From: Spirochaetia bacterium
GTDB lineage: Bacteria > Spirochaetota > Spirochaetia > Treponematales > Treponemataceae
Assembly (NCBI GenBank): GCA_900769325.1
Contig: CAAGGF010000059.1
Coordinates: 1 to 40,796, forward strand
Direction: 5' to 3'
Length of the DNA stretch: 40,796 nucleotides
Each line of letters starts with the position of its first letter. Positions within the stretch are counted from its first letter, which is position 1. Below the pieces are notes generated by a model. It saw only the letters and a program-made list of their open reading frames with translations. It ran no database searches and was not told the DNA's origin. The translations under genes were made by a program, and so were the position numbers. Of the stretch, positions 21,514 through 30,867 are shown in pieces.

Positions 21514-22563
21514 CTAGAACGAAATCAATGCCGATGAATAATCTTGGAAAATGTTCACGGACGGAGAAACTGTTGCCGCATTTCCGCCTTCGATTCCGAT
21601 ATTTGAATAATCGCCGCCTTCTTCCGCCGTGTTTTTCGGGATTTTAATTGTTTCGATTTCATTTTTTTCAATGTCTTTTAAAGGAATTTTATTTGGAAGC
21701 GACCACAAATATTCGGTGTAATAAATTTCTTTTTCATCAGAAGAACCTGACGGTGTGTATTTTTCGTTTTCGTTGTTTTTCTGAGAAACGATATATTTCA
21801 GTTTTATGTCTTTGTCAAAAAAATCGTCTGTCAAAAGCGAACGAAGGTCTATAGGTTTTGCTGATTCTGTAAGTTCAATCTTTATCTGTGAAGTAAAAAT
21901 TTTTACAACTTCGTCATTACCTTCTCCATAACTAAACGCAAGAGCCGGTCTGAAGCCTTTCCCGTCGATGTAAGAATCAAAATTCGGAATGTCTTTAATT
22001 TCTTTTTCAGAACCGTCAAATTTTATCTGAAGCTGTTTTAATTCGCTGTCAAACTGAAAATACGCACCGTCCGGGATGAAATATCTCAAATCATCATTTT
22101 CTAAAAAAGTTATGCTTGAAGAATTTGATGAAATCGGGTCTGACCAGCTTGTAACTTTATATGAAATTCCGTCCCAGTAACGCATTCTGTAACAGTAAAA
22201 TTTTCCTTTTCTAAAATAATTATCTATAAAAACATAAGAAGTCAAAACATCGTTTTTAGGAGTAACCTGAGCGATATTGTAAATATTTGAAAGTCGTTTT
22301 TCAAAATCAGGTTCAGAATCTTCTTTACTTTCGTCGTATTCAGCACGGAAAATATTCAGATATTTTGCACCGTCCATTTTTGCAATTGAAACGACAATAT
22401 TTCCGTCCCCATCTTTTACATCAGGCTTTAAAATTTCTTCCGGCGGTTTTTCTGCACAGCTGAACACGAGAAGGCACAAAAAAACGAAAAGAAAATTCAA
22501 CTGTTTTTTGGAAAAAAAATTTTCAGAGAAAGAATTTTTCAAGAAATCAATGCAAAATTTCAT
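21514..22563 (-). CDS. Lipoprotein, possibly fibronectin-III-like, function unknown
   Basis: A 349-residue lipoprotein. The signal sequence is long: a charged 22-residue lead, then a hydrophobic run to LLVFSC (Cys36). GAGGTGG sits five bases before the ATG, so the long lead is retained. The mature part contains a beta domain with GAKYLNIFRAEYDESKEDSE and FYCYRMRYWDGISYKVTSWS, which has a fibronectin-III flavour, then Asp/Ser-rich beta segments. No enzyme motif is seen. It is the last gene of the 26359-21514 cluster, 80 bases after the propeller/NodB gene. The transposon lies immediately downstream. Confidence 0.75.
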   Translation of the reverse strand: MKFCIDFLKNSFSENFFSKKQLNFLFVFLCLLVFSCAEKPPEEILKPDVKDGDGNIVVSIAKMDGAKYLNIFRAEYDESKEDSEPDFEKRLSNIYNIAQVTPKNDVLTSYVFIDNYFRKGKFYCYRMRYWDGISYKVTSWSDPISSNSSSITFLENDDLRYFIPDGAYFQFDSELKQLQIKFDGSEKEIKDIPNFDSYIDGKGFRPALAFSYGEGNDEVVKIFTSQIKIELTESAKPIDLRSLLTDDFFDKDIKLKYIVSQKNNENEKYTPSGSSDEKEIYYTEYLWSLPNKIPLKDIEKNEIETIKIPKNTAEEGGDYSNIGIEGGNAATVSPSVNIFQDYSSALISF

Positions 22564-22643
22564 TTAAACCACCTCATTTTATTATCGGCAATTTTCACAA
22601 AATCTTAAGCACAATTTTCCGCCCCGAACTCCATACCTTGCGT

Positions 22644-24845
22644 TTAATGCTGAAGATATTTTACAGGGGTGATTTTATAGCCTTCATCGAGAATTGCACT
22701 TAAAAGAAGGGGAAGATAATCGTAAAGATAGTCAACTCGTGAACCTTTTGAAATTCCGACAGTTACAGGAACAATTCCGCCGCCAGAAACTTTCAAAATA
22801 TTCATAATTTCATCGATTAAATCTGCGGTCGAAACATATTTTTTATTTTCAAACAAAGCCTGTTCAAGCGTTACATTGTCAAAATCTTTCAATTTTGGAG
22901 AAATATATGTGTAACCAGCCTTCGCCCCGAATTCTTTTATTGCAGAATTTGCCTGATAATAAGGTGCATGCCAGAAAAGCGAAATTTCTTTTTTTGTACA
23001 CGCGAAAAATTCGTCTTCGTTTCTTGCAAGTCCGCGCCTGATAAATTCTTCGTTAATCACAAATTCTTTTCCGAGCAAATCTGAAGAAGTAAAAAACATC
23101 GAAGCACAGTCATTTTTTGAATTTGCAATCTGACGCGTTTCGTTCGGGTAGCGGCGGATAAATTCTCCGTTTAAGAAAAAAGTTCCCGTCACTTTATATT
23201 TTTCAAGTTCGTACAAAATTCTTGAAAGTCCTTCTGCACTGTCGTAAGCATCAAAAACAAGTGCAACTTCCTGAGGATTTGATTTTCGCTTAACAGAATC
23301 TTCGTAAACAGCAGTCGTAACAGGTTTTCCGCTCAAAGTTCTTACATAAACGGCATTTTCAAAATCTGAATTCGGCGTTGTTCCGCAAAAAATTCTGTAG
23401 CGTCCGTTGTTCATCTGATTTTCGTGATTTTTTGCATCGGTTTTTGTAATCCAGAATTTATTTTCATCATCAAAAACGAATGTCATTCCGTCGTTGAATT
23501 CTGCAAAAATTTTTCCGTCAAGAAAATATCCGTTGTCGCACGAAGAAAGAAAAACTGTGTTGAAAACATTTGAAAAAATATTCCAGCTTCTTACGGTTTT
23601 TTCTCCGCCCAAAATCAGCGTGTTGTCGTTCTGCCAGATTATGCTGACGATTTTTTCACCTGAAATTTCGCGAAGTTTTTTCCAGTTCACAGTATCGTAA
23701 ACAAAAACTTTATCCCCGGAAAAAAATGCAATTTTCTGAGAATTCGGGCTCAAATACGGAAAACCTGAATCTTCGATGCTGATTACTTCTTTTAATTCTT
23801 TTGAAACTGAAAACGCTTTTGAAACAATTTTTTCACCAGAATACGGAAGCGAACGAACCCAAACAATCGGTTTTGAAGAATCAGCCCAAAAAACCTGAGC
23901 GTCGAGCAAAGTAGAATCAGAAGAAATGAAAGGCCCTGAAAATTCGACATCGAGATATTCACAGAGCGGAGAATTGATTTTGTAATAATTAAAAAATTTT
24001 CCGTTCTGAATCACAAAAATTTCACTCAAAAAATCGTTGCAAGAAAAAATGTCTCTTTTCGGATCAAAAACTGCCGGAAGCCGTCCAAGTGCTTTTCCTT
24101 TTCCGATGATTTGCGAATAAAGGCCCGTCGTGTACATTTCTTTTACGCCGATTCTGTAAATCAAGTCGCCGTCGATGTAAATTAAATATTTTCCGCCTGC
24201 AAAATTTACGCTGTTAATCGAACCCGAACCGATTTTCCTGAAATTTTCAGAAACTTCAAAGCCTTTTAAAAATCCTTCCGGGCTACAAAAATAAACAGAA
24301 CCGTCTTTTTCGTAGACAAAAATGCTGCTGTCTTCGCTCCATTTTACGGGAACAGTGTCATAATTAAAATGAGCTTTAGAATCTATTGTTTTTCGTTTAC
24401 CGGTTTTTGTGTCTTCAAGAATTAAAAATCCGGTTGCCCAGCCAGTTTTCTGAAAATAACACATCCATTTTCCGTCAGGGCTTACAGCACAAGAAGAAAG
24501 GCGCGAAGAAACGACAGGAATATTTTTTTTCTGAAAACGCCACTGAAATCTGCCGGTTTTTAAATCAATATGCGAAATTCCGTAGCGGTTCCTGAGCTGA
24601 AGAATTTTTCCGCCGTCGAGAAGTTCCATTTGTTCTGGGAAAGAAGTGAGAAGTTCAGTTTCTGAAAGATTTTGAACAGAAGTTTTTACGAGCGTGCTGT
24701 ATTTGTAAGTCCCCGGAATGTCCTGCTGAACTGTAAAAAGAATTTCATCATTTTTATTGATGTCGCCGTTTTCAAATTTTATTCCGGCAAAAGTTGAATA
24801 TATAGAAAAAAATAAAATTCCGATGACAGCAAAAAATTTTTTCAT
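22644..24845 (-). CDS. Exported beta-propeller protein with degenerate NodB/polysaccharide-deacetylase domain
   Basis: A 733-residue protein with a signal peptide (1-20, cut near FAG). Residues about 50-500 consist of repeated blades with phrases such as AVSPDGKWMCYFQ, SPNSQKIAFFSGDKVFVYDT and IIWQNDNTLILGGEKTVRSW, a WD40/TolB-like propeller. Residues about 520-733 have the NodB fold: VALVFDAYDSAEGLSRILYE, GTFFLNGEFIRRYP and FWHAPYYQANS. Active NodB enzymes have TFDDG and a later HxxxH. Here FDDG has become FDAY (Asp532 kept, the next Asp replaced by Ala), and the region where HxxxH belongs (NSKNDCASMFFTS) has no His. The deacetylase is therefore probably inactive and may only bind glycan. 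It follows the M23 peptidase and zinc-ribbon genes. Confidence 0.8.
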   Translation of the reverse strand: MKKFFAVIGILFFSIYSTFAGIKFENGDINKNDEILFTVQQDIPGTYKYSTLVKTSVQNLSETELLTSFPEQMELLDGGKILQLRNRYGISHIDLKTGRFQWRFQKKNIPVVSSRLSSCAVSPDGKWMCYFQKTGWATGFLILEDTKTGKRKTIDSKAHFNYDTVPVKWSEDSSIFVYEKDGSVYFCSPEGFLKGFEVSENFRKIGSGSINSVNFAGGKYLIYIDGDLIYRIGVKEMYTTGLYSQIIGKGKALGRLPAVFDPKRDIFSCNDFLSEIFVIQNGKFFNYYKINSPLCEYLDVEFSGPFISSDSTLLDAQVFWADSSKPIVWVRSLPYSGEKIVSKAFSVSKELKEVISIEDSGFPYLSPNSQKIAFFSGDKVFVYDTVNWKKLREISGEKIVSIIWQNDNTLILGGEKTVRSWNIFSNVFNTVFLSSCDNGYFLDGKIFAEFNDGMTFVFDDENKFWITKTDAKNHENQMNNGRYRIFCGTTPNSDFENAVYVRTLSGKPVTTAVYEDSVKRKSNPQEVALVFDAYDSAEGLSRILYELEKYKVTGTFFLNGEFIRRYPNETRQIANSKNDCASMFFTSSDLLGKEFVINEEFIRRGLARNEDEFFACTKKEISLFWHAPYYQANSAIKEFGAKAGYTYISPKLKDFDNVTLEQALFENKKYVSTADLIDEIMNILKVSGGGIVPVTVGISKGSRVDYLYDYLPLLLSAILDEGYKITPVKYLQH

Positions 24846-24897
24846 CCTAAACCTGCCGTTATTTAAAAATTATGCCCTTACGAACATCAAAATCAGC

Positions 24898-25128
24898 TTA
24901 CTTTCCGATGATTACATCAAGTTCATTTTCCAGTAATTGAAGCCTTTTTTCAATACTTTCAATATATTTTGACTTTTCGTTGAAATATGCGTAATCGAAT
25001 TCGTTTTCCGTAGTGTCAAAAAATTCTTTTTTCTCTAAAGAATTCCGCAAGTGTCCGCACCAAGGGCAATAAACGAACGCTTTTTCAATCGTTTTTCCGC
25101 AGCCACAGCAAACTGTTTCTAGTTTCAT
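24898..25128 (-). CDS. Small zinc-ribbon protein
   Basis: A 76-residue protein. Residues 7-24 form a zinc ribbon (CCGCGKTIEKAFVYCPWCG: CxxC...CxxC). The C-terminal half is acidic and then helical (YIESIEKRLQLLENELDVI), likely a coiled coil. The function is unknown. It starts 10 bases after the LysM-M23 gene and is the second gene of that operon. Confidence 0.78.
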   Translation of the reverse strand: MKLETVCCGCGKTIEKAFVYCPWCGHLRNSLEKKEFFDTTENEFDYAYFNEKSKYIESIEKRLQLLENELDVIIGK

Positions 25129-25138
25129 AAAATCCTCG

Positions 25139-26359
25139 CTATTTTAAAAGTGAAAGCGGGTCAACGAGTTTTCCGTTTTTGTATACAGTAAAATGAAGAT
25201 GCGGACCTGTAGAATAACCTGTCGAACCTACTAAACCGATTTTTGTTCCCTGACTTACCCGCTGACCTTTTTTTGCTTCAATTTTTGACATGTGGGCATA
25301 AAGCGTCTGGTAACCTTTTGAATGATTTATAATCACATAATTCCCGAAAATATTTGAATAACCGACAAAGGCAATTTTTCCGCTCATCGAAGCATAAATC
25401 GGAGTTCCTGTAGGACATGCCATATCGATTCCAGTGTGATTTGAAATTGCGCCGGTAAACGGATCTTGTCGCCTTCCGAATCTTGAAGAAAGCGTATAAC
25501 CTTTCGGAACTGGAACAATAAATCTGTCTCCGAGTGCATTGTGAAGAGTTTCGTTGTCAAGCCTTGCCCCCGGAATAAAAAGACGCTGCCCGACCTGAAG
25601 TTCACTAGTTTCAAGTTCGTTTACATCAAGCAAATCTTCAAGCGTAACATTGTATTTTGCAGAAATTCCCTGAATCGAATTTCCTTTCTGAACTGTATAA
25701 ATCAAGCCGTCAATCGAAGGAATTTTTAAAGTCTGCCCCGAACTTATAAGCCGAACATTGTCAATGTCGTTTACAGCAATCAGCGTAGAAATATTTTTCA
25801 ACCCGAATTTCCGCGTAATTCCGCTTATCGTGTCTCCACTCTGAACTTTATAATTCTGAAAAGTAACCGGCTGCGAGAAAACCTGTTCGATTTTCTGGTC
25901 TGAATAAGATTCTACAAGTGAACCGTCTTCGTTGTACGCACTGCCGACAGTTTCTTCAAGTGCAAATGCAGACATAATCTGATTCAAAGCCGAAATTTCC
26001 ATATCTTCCGCAAGGGACAAATCAAGCGGACCTGAGTGATTTTTCGAATAAGAATAAACTTTCACGAACAAAACTGCTGAAAAAACGAAAACAAACGCTG
26101 CACATCCTGAAATCAAAATCTTTTTTATATTCCTCTGAACAAAACTCACGAAACTTCCAAGAGATGCAAGAAATTCCTTAAAGGAAAAACTTTCAGCCTG
26201 AGAATAAGATTTTTTTATCGTTGCCGGAGAATAACCATAATCTACAGAAATAAAATTCCTCTTTTGTTTTCTGCGTCGAAAATCATGAAAAATTTCTCTA
26301 AAACTGTCAAAAACATTTCTCTTTCGGTTTTCATATCCGATGTAATTGATAATTTCCAT
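25139..26359 (-). CDS. LysM-containing M23 metallopeptidase (cell-wall hydrolase)
   Basis: A 406-residue inner-membrane-anchored protein. A basic cytoplasmic lead (1-95) precedes one membrane helix (about 98-122, ILISGCAAFVFVFSAVLFVK). Two LysM domains follow, about 173-215 (YKVQSGDTISGITRKF) and 222-265 (YTVQKGNSIQGISAKY), which bind peptidoglycan. The C-terminal M23 domain (about 285-406) has all metal ligands: His308 and Asp312 in NHTGIDM, and His387 and His389 in GPHLHF. M23 enzymes cut peptide cross-links in the wall. It is divergent from lepB and heads the operon with the zinc-ribbon, propeller/NodB and lipoprotein genes, which suggests an envelope-remodelling cluster. Confidence 0.93.
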   Translation of the reverse strand: MEIINYIGYENRKRNVFDSFREIFHDFRRRKQKRNFISVDYGYSPATIKKSYSQAESFSFKEFLASLGSFVSFVQRNIKKILISGCAAFVFVFSAVLFVKVYSYSKNHSGPLDLSLAEDMEISALNQIMSAFALEETVGSAYNEDGSLVESYSDQKIEQVFSQPVTFQNYKVQSGDTISGITRKFGLKNISTLIAVNDIDNVRLISSGQTLKIPSIDGLIYTVQKGNSIQGISAKYNVTLEDLLDVNELETSELQVGQRLFIPGARLDNETLHNALGDRFIVPVPKGYTLSSRFGRRQDPFTGAISNHTGIDMACPTGTPIYASMSGKIAFVGYSNIFGNYVIINHSKGYQTLYAHMSKIEAKKGQRVSQGTKIGLVGSTGYSTGPHLHFTVYKNGKLVDPLSLLK

Positions 26360-26369
26360 ATTTTTTCTA

Positions 26370-26398
26370 TCGACAGAAAATTAACTCCGTATTAGAAT
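26370..26398 (+). promoter_or_regulatory. Promoter of lepB-PBP-DUF115
   Basis: -35 TCGACA (26370-26375), 17-base spacer, -10 TAGAAT (26393-26398). Only 12 bases separate the -10 box from the lepB ATG, so the leader would be about six bases with no room for an RBS. Confidence 0.65.
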
Positions 26399-26410
26399 AA
26401 ATTCAAAAAT

Positions 26411-26920
26411 ATGAACAATTTCCACAAAAAAAAACTCCTGATTCTGTGTGTCGCCCTCGGAATTTTCGCAGGTTTTTTCATAAAATTTTTTCTAATTGAC
26501 ATTTATCACATAAGCGGAAAATCAATGGAACCAACATTAAAAGACGGTTCAAAAGTTGCAGTTTCAAAAATCGCTTACGGTCTTTTAATTCCTTTTTCGC
26601 AGAATTTTTTAATAAAATGGTCAGAACCTAAAAAAAACGATATCGTAATTTTCCTCCACGAAAACAAAATCGTAATTAAAAGATGCGTTGCAGTCGCAGG
26701 CGATAAACTAGATTTTTTAATAAATTCACAGTATACTCTTTCTGTAGGAGAAACAAAAATTCCAATCAGCAAAGAACAATTCAAAAATTTAAGCCAGTTC
26801 AGTCATGTTCCGCAAGGTTACATAATGGCTGTCGGCGACAATTACGATTATTCAATAGATTCACGGGATTACGGTTTCATTTCAACTAAAAACATTATGG
26901 GTAAAGTTATAAAAAAATGA
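26411..26920 (+). CDS. lepB: Signal peptidase I
   Basis: A 169-residue type I signal peptidase that removes signal peptides from exported proteins. An N-terminal membrane anchor (8-30) leads to the catalytic Ser38 in SGKSMEPTL. The catalytic Lys90 is in VIKRCVAVAGD, and the conserved GDNYDYSIDSRDYG region is near 141-155. It is short for the family but complete. No Shine-Dalgarno site precedes the ATG; the promoter position implies a near-leaderless message. Its stop codon overlaps the ATG of the penicillin-binding protein gene (ATGA). Confidence 0.94.
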   Translation: MNNFHKKKLLILCVALGIFAGFFIKFFLIDIYHISGKSMEPTLKDGSKVAVSKIAYGLLIPFSQNFLIKWSEPKKNDIVIFLHENKIVIKRCVAVAGDKLDFLINSQYTLSVGETKIPISKEQFKNLSQFSHVPQGYIMAVGDNYDYSIDSRDYGFISTKNIMGKVIKK

Positions 26921-28791
26921 ATAATTTTTTCAAGAGAAAATTATTTATCGGGGCATTAATTCTCGCAGGTCTCATCATTCTTGCTGAATTAGCATTTTAT
27001 TTAAAACTTGCTTTAATTCCTTCATCGCAGACAAAAATTTATTCACACATTTCAGAAAGGGGAAGCATCGTCGACCGCAACGGAAAACCGCTCGCAATTC
27101 AGACAAATTTTTATGATGTCGGCGTTTCTCCACAAACCATTCCAGAGAAAAAAAAATTCGCATTCGCAAAAGATGTTTCACAGATTCTTCAAATCCCGGA
27201 ATCAACCATCATTTCAAAAATAGACCTCAATTCAAAAAAAAATTATGTTTCTTTAAAAAGAAAAATTTCCGAGGACGATTACCGCATTTTAAAAGACATA
27301 ACGGACGACAATCAGTATTCTTTCGTGCGCTACGACAAAATTCCCGGAAGAATCTACCCCGAAAAATCGCTCGCCTCGCAATTAATCGGTTACATGGGGA
27401 ACGACGGAATCGGACTTTCGGGCATAGAATATTCCATGCAGCCAGTTCTTCAGCCTTTTCCCGATGACGAATTAAATTTTCAGCACGGAAAAAATGTTTA
27501 TCTCACAATCGACGCAAACCTTCAGTATAAATTAGAAAAACTTTCCCACGACGCAATGGAAAAAACTCAATGCGAAAGTTTAATGCTCGTTGCCTGCGAA
27601 GCCAAAACCGGCGAAATTCTTTCATATATAAGCCTTCCGTCGTCAGATTTAAACAACTATTCCGATTCCAAAATTCAGGAAACAATCGACAGACCTGCAA
27701 TTTCAGCGTTCGAGCCGGGTTCAGTTTTTAAAATTTTTACAGTCGCTTCAATTTACGACCACGGAATTTTAAAATCGGGCGACACTTTTTTATGCGACGG
27801 CGTTTACGAAAAAAAAATCAAAGGCGGCGAAACAATCCGAATAAAATGTCTTGACCATCACGGACGGCTCACTGCACGGGAAGCGTTAAAATATTCCTGC
27901 AACGATGTAATCGGTCAGATAAGCGATAAAATTTCCGACGAACAGTTCATTCAGGATTTAAAAAATTTCGGATTCGGTTCAAAAACAGGAATTGAACTTC
28001 CGGGCGAAACTGCAGGTCTTTTAAAAGAAGCCGGCGGTTCAAGATGGAGCGGAAGGACAAAACCAACAATCGCAATCGGTCAGGAAATCAGCGTAAGTGC
28101 ACTTCAAATGGTTCAGGCGGCAACTGCACTTGCAAACGACGGTTATCCGGTTCAGCTTTCGGTAATAAAAAAGATTACAAACAAAGACGGTTCAATCGAA
28201 TCCGAACACATTCCGCAAAAAAAAGAAAGAATTCTCAAAAAATCAACGGCGGATTACATTTTAAGCTGTATGGAAACGACCGCCACAACTGGAACCGGTT
28301 CGCGGGCAAACATAAAAGATATCACAATCGGCGTAAAAACCGGAACAGCACAAATAGCAGACCCAAAATCAGGCGGTTACAGCGACACAGATTTTCTTTC
28401 AAACTGTATGGCAATTTTCCCAATCGACAATCCGCAGGTAATTCTGTACATCGTAATGCAAAAACCTCAAGGAGAATATCTTGCAGGCCGAATCGTAGCA
28501 CCGTTAATAAAAGACACTGCCGACGAAATCATCGACCATCTCGGGCTCAGCAGAGGCAGTGCGGACACTTTTATCTACAACGGAACGGACGAAGTTGAAA
28601 ATCCAAAAACAATCGTAATCAAAGACACGGTTCCAGATTTTTCAGGATTCAGCAAACGGGAAATTTCTCCGCTTCTTTCCAGAAAAGATTTAAAAATAAA
28701 CATAAACGGTTCCGGCTGGGTAAAAAATCAATCGCCAGCTCCAGGAACTCCTTTGACGGAGAACATGATTATTGAACTCAATCTGGAATAA
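26917..28791 (+). CDS. Class B penicillin-binding protein (FtsI/PBP2-like) with PASTA-like C-terminus
   Basis: A 624-residue peptidoglycan transpeptidase. One membrane helix lies at 8-30, then the class B dimerisation domain (RGSIVDRNGKPLAIQ near 48-62; RIYPEKSLASQLIGYMG near 144-160). The transpeptidase motifs are Ser269-Val-Phe-Lys272 (EPGSVFK), Ser327-Cys-Asn329 and Lys474-Thr-Gly476. Residues about 565-624 form one PASTA-like module (VPDFSGFSKREISPLLSRKD). Class B PBPs act with SEDS proteins in division or elongation, but no SEDS gene is nearby, so FtsI versus PBP2 is undecided. It overlaps lepB by four bases and the DUF115 gene by 20, so all three are translated in a coupled way. Confidence 0.93.
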   Translation: MNNFFKRKLFIGALILAGLIILAELAFYLKLALIPSSQTKIYSHISERGSIVDRNGKPLAIQTNFYDVGVSPQTIPEKKKFAFAKDVSQILQIPESTIISKIDLNSKKNYVSLKRKISEDDYRILKDITDDNQYSFVRYDKIPGRIYPEKSLASQLIGYMGNDGIGLSGIEYSMQPVLQPFPDDELNFQHGKNVYLTIDANLQYKLEKLSHDAMEKTQCESLMLVACEAKTGEILSYISLPSSDLNNYSDSKIQETIDRPAISAFEPGSVFKIFTVASIYDHGILKSGDTFLCDGVYEKKIKGGETIRIKCLDHHGRLTAREALKYSCNDVIGQISDKISDEQFIQDLKNFGFGSKTGIELPGETAGLLKEAGGSRWSGRTKPTIAIGQEISVSALQMVQAATALANDGYPVQLSVIKKITNKDGSIESEHIPQKKERILKKSTADYILSCMETTATTGTGSRANIKDITIGVKTGTAQIADPKSGGYSDTDFLSNCMAIFPIDNPQVILYIVMQKPQGEYLAGRIVAPLIKDTADEIIDHLGLSRGSADTFIYNGTDEVENPKTIVIKDTVPDFSGFSKREISPLLSRKDLKININGSGWVKNQSPAPGTPLTENMIIELNLE

Positions 28792-30640
28792 AAACATTCA
28801 GGCATTTAAAAATCGTTTTCCGTCTCTTTTCCAAATGTTTTATAAACAAATTCAGTTTTACACCGAATTTCAAAATTCTCCGCTTGAAAACCAGAATCTT
28901 TATCCGTTCTGGAAAATTGTTCCTGCAAAATCGGGCGAACTGACTGCAATCGATTCTCAAACCGAACAAAAACTCCATTCAGGTTACGCGCCAAAAAAAG
29001 AAGCCCAGAATTTAATTTCCACAGCCCAAAACGACGAAACATTAGTTTTTGAAGGTTTCGGCTTAGGCTATTCTGTGGTTCTGGCTTCAGAAATTTTTCC
29101 TTTTAAAAATTTCGTAATTATCGAGCCAGAACCCGCAAGATTTTTTGCTTCGCTGTACATAATCGACTGGGAAAATGTTTTTAAAATTCAGAATTTAACG
29201 ATTGCACTTTCCTGCACGCCGGAACAAATCATTACGCTTTTGAACCAGTTTTCATTTCGTGCAATAAAAATTTTTTCAGTAAAAAGCCAGATTTCCCACG
29301 CTGAACAATATTTTTCAGCCGTCGACACGCTCATAAAACGCAACATCGAAAAACACAAAATCAACGAAGCAACTCTGGAACGGTTCGGCGACCTTTGGAT
29401 TTCCAATTCATTAAAGAATTTAAAAACTTCTTTTTTGTGCCGTTCAATTCTGCCTTACAAAAATTCCGCAGAAGAAAAAATTCCGTTTACAATCATCGCA
29501 GCCGGTCCCAGCCTTCAAAAAATTCTTCCGTTTTTAGGCGAAATAAAAAAAAGGTCGGTTCTAGTCTGCGTCGATACAGCGTTAAAAGCGTGCCTCCATC
29601 AGAATGTTGAACCGGATTTTATAATTTTGACAGATCCGCAATACTGGGCGTTCAGGCACATTTCAGATTTAAAATCAGAATCTTCTATATTAATCACAGA
29701 AGCCTCCGTCGTTCCGCAAGTTTTCAGATTCAAATGCAAAGAAATTCTTGTCTGCAAATCGAATTTTTTCCTCGAACAATATTTTGAAAATTTGAGTTTT
29801 CAAAAAGGAACGCTTGAATCCGGCGGCTCAGTCGCTTCTACGGCGTGGAATTTTTGCGAATTCGCCGGTGCAAAAGAAATTTTCGTTTCCGGGCTCGACC
29901 TTTCATTTCCACAAAAAAATACGCACATAAAAGGAAGCCAGTTTGAACAGAAAATTCACACGGAATCTTTAAAAATCGCTTCAGCACAAACAAAAAGCCT
30001 TCCTCTTCTTTTCAGTGCAAACTCGCAAATCGCTCTTGACTACGACGGAAAAAAAGTTTTGACAGACAGCCGGATGAAAATGTTCGCATGGTGGTTTGAA
30101 AGCCGCCTTCAAAAATTTCCCGAAATAAAAACTTTCACACTCTCAAGAGAAAGCCTTAAAATTCCGGGAATAATTCCGTGCGCCATTACAGACCTTCTTT
30201 CAAAAAACGAAATTCCTCAGGAAAAAAGCAGATTTCTTTCACTTTACAAAACCGAACAAAAACATTCCGAAGAAGAATTTTTTGCTGCAGTCAAAATTTT
30301 TAATTCAGAACTGACCGAACTAAAAAAAATCGCCGAAAAAAACGCACTCGAAGCCAAAAAACTGATTTTAAAAAATTCTTCACCCGACGAACAAATTTTC
30401 CAGACGCTGCAAAACCTTGAAAATACGTTTTTAACAGCCGCCGTTCAAAAAAAATCGCTTGATTTTATGAAAGTTCTCTTTCCAACAGAAAAATTCTTAA
30501 AACAAAAAACCGAACAGCTTTTCCCGGAAGGAGCAAATTTTTCACCGCTTAAAAAGAAAGCCGCATCATTTTCAACAAAATACGATTTCCTTGCAGAAAA
30601 AATTTCAAATATTTTGGAAAAAAGCACAATTTTGAACTAA
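28772..30640 (+). CDS. DUF115 / MptE-like protein
   Basis: A 622-residue soluble protein. Residues about 225-400 are the DUF115 (MptE-like) domain with FTIIAAGPSLQKILPFL (nucleotide-binding Gly-Pro-Ser), VLVCVDTALKACLHQNVEPD and GAKEIFVSGLDLSFP. Its N-terminal third (ENQTLVFEGFGLGY-like region and EPEPARFFAS) matches the DUF115 proteins related to Maf flagellin-glycosylation factors. The C-terminus is helical. Maf-type proteins transfer or handle nonulosonic sugars, so a role in flagellin or surface glycosylation is possible (inference). The start is TTG at 28772 inside the PBP gene, with GGAGA ten bases upstream. Confidence 0.85.
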   Translation: MNSIWNKNIQAFKNRFPSLFQMFYKQIQFYTEFQNSPLENQNLYPFWKIVPAKSGELTAIDSQTEQKLHSGYAPKKEAQNLISTAQNDETLVFEGFGLGYSVVLASEIFPFKNFVIIEPEPARFFASLYIIDWENVFKIQNLTIALSCTPEQIITLLNQFSFRAIKIFSVKSQISHAEQYFSAVDTLIKRNIEKHKINEATLERFGDLWISNSLKNLKTSFLCRSILPYKNSAEEKIPFTIIAAGPSLQKILPFLGEIKKRSVLVCVDTALKACLHQNVEPDFIILTDPQYWAFRHISDLKSESSILITEASVVPQVFRFKCKEILVCKSNFFLEQYFENLSFQKGTLESGGSVASTAWNFCEFAGAKEIFVSGLDLSFPQKNTHIKGSQFEQKIHTESLKIASAQTKSLPLLFSANSQIALDYDGKKVLTDSRMKMFAWWFESRLQKFPEIKTFTLSRESLKIPGIIPCAITDLLSKNEIPQEKSRFLSLYKTEQKHSEEEFFAAVKIFNSELTELKKIAEKNALEAKKLILKNSSPDEQIFQTLQNLENTFLTAAVQKKSLDFMKVLFPTEKFLKQKTEQLFPEGANFSPLKKKAASFSTKYDFLAEKISNILEKSTILN

Positions 30641-30681
30641 AGAAAAAAAATCATTCACCGATATTTAAAATGTAAGCAATG

Positions 30682-30773
30682 CAGGGTGAATTTTTTAATG
30701 ACATCCAGTCACCCTGTAATGCAGTGCCCTTTAAAAAGTTGAAAAGCGTGTGAGGTTTTTCAACTTTTTTTTA
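30682..30773 (+). terminator. Tandem hairpins ending the lepB-PBP-DUF115 operon
   Basis: The first pair is CAGGGTGA (30682-30689) with TCACCCTG (30709-30716), a 19-base loop and the word AATGCAG on both sides. The second is AAAAAGTTGAAAA (30733-30745) with TTTTTCAACTTTTT (30756-30769), followed by more Ts. The second is a standard terminator. Confidence 0.85.
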
Positions 30774-30867
30774 TTTCTGCAAAAGCCTAAACATTCTTCT
30801 CAACTTAAAAATATCATTAAAGAATTCTTCAATTCATACCGACAAAAAAGAAAGAGTTAATTTGCTT

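Noticed and set aside
28044..28598. 184-codon plus-strand frame inside the penicillin-binding protein gene
   Set aside because: A shadow of the PBP frame: Arg/Asn/Lys-rich composition, no RBS, no domain.
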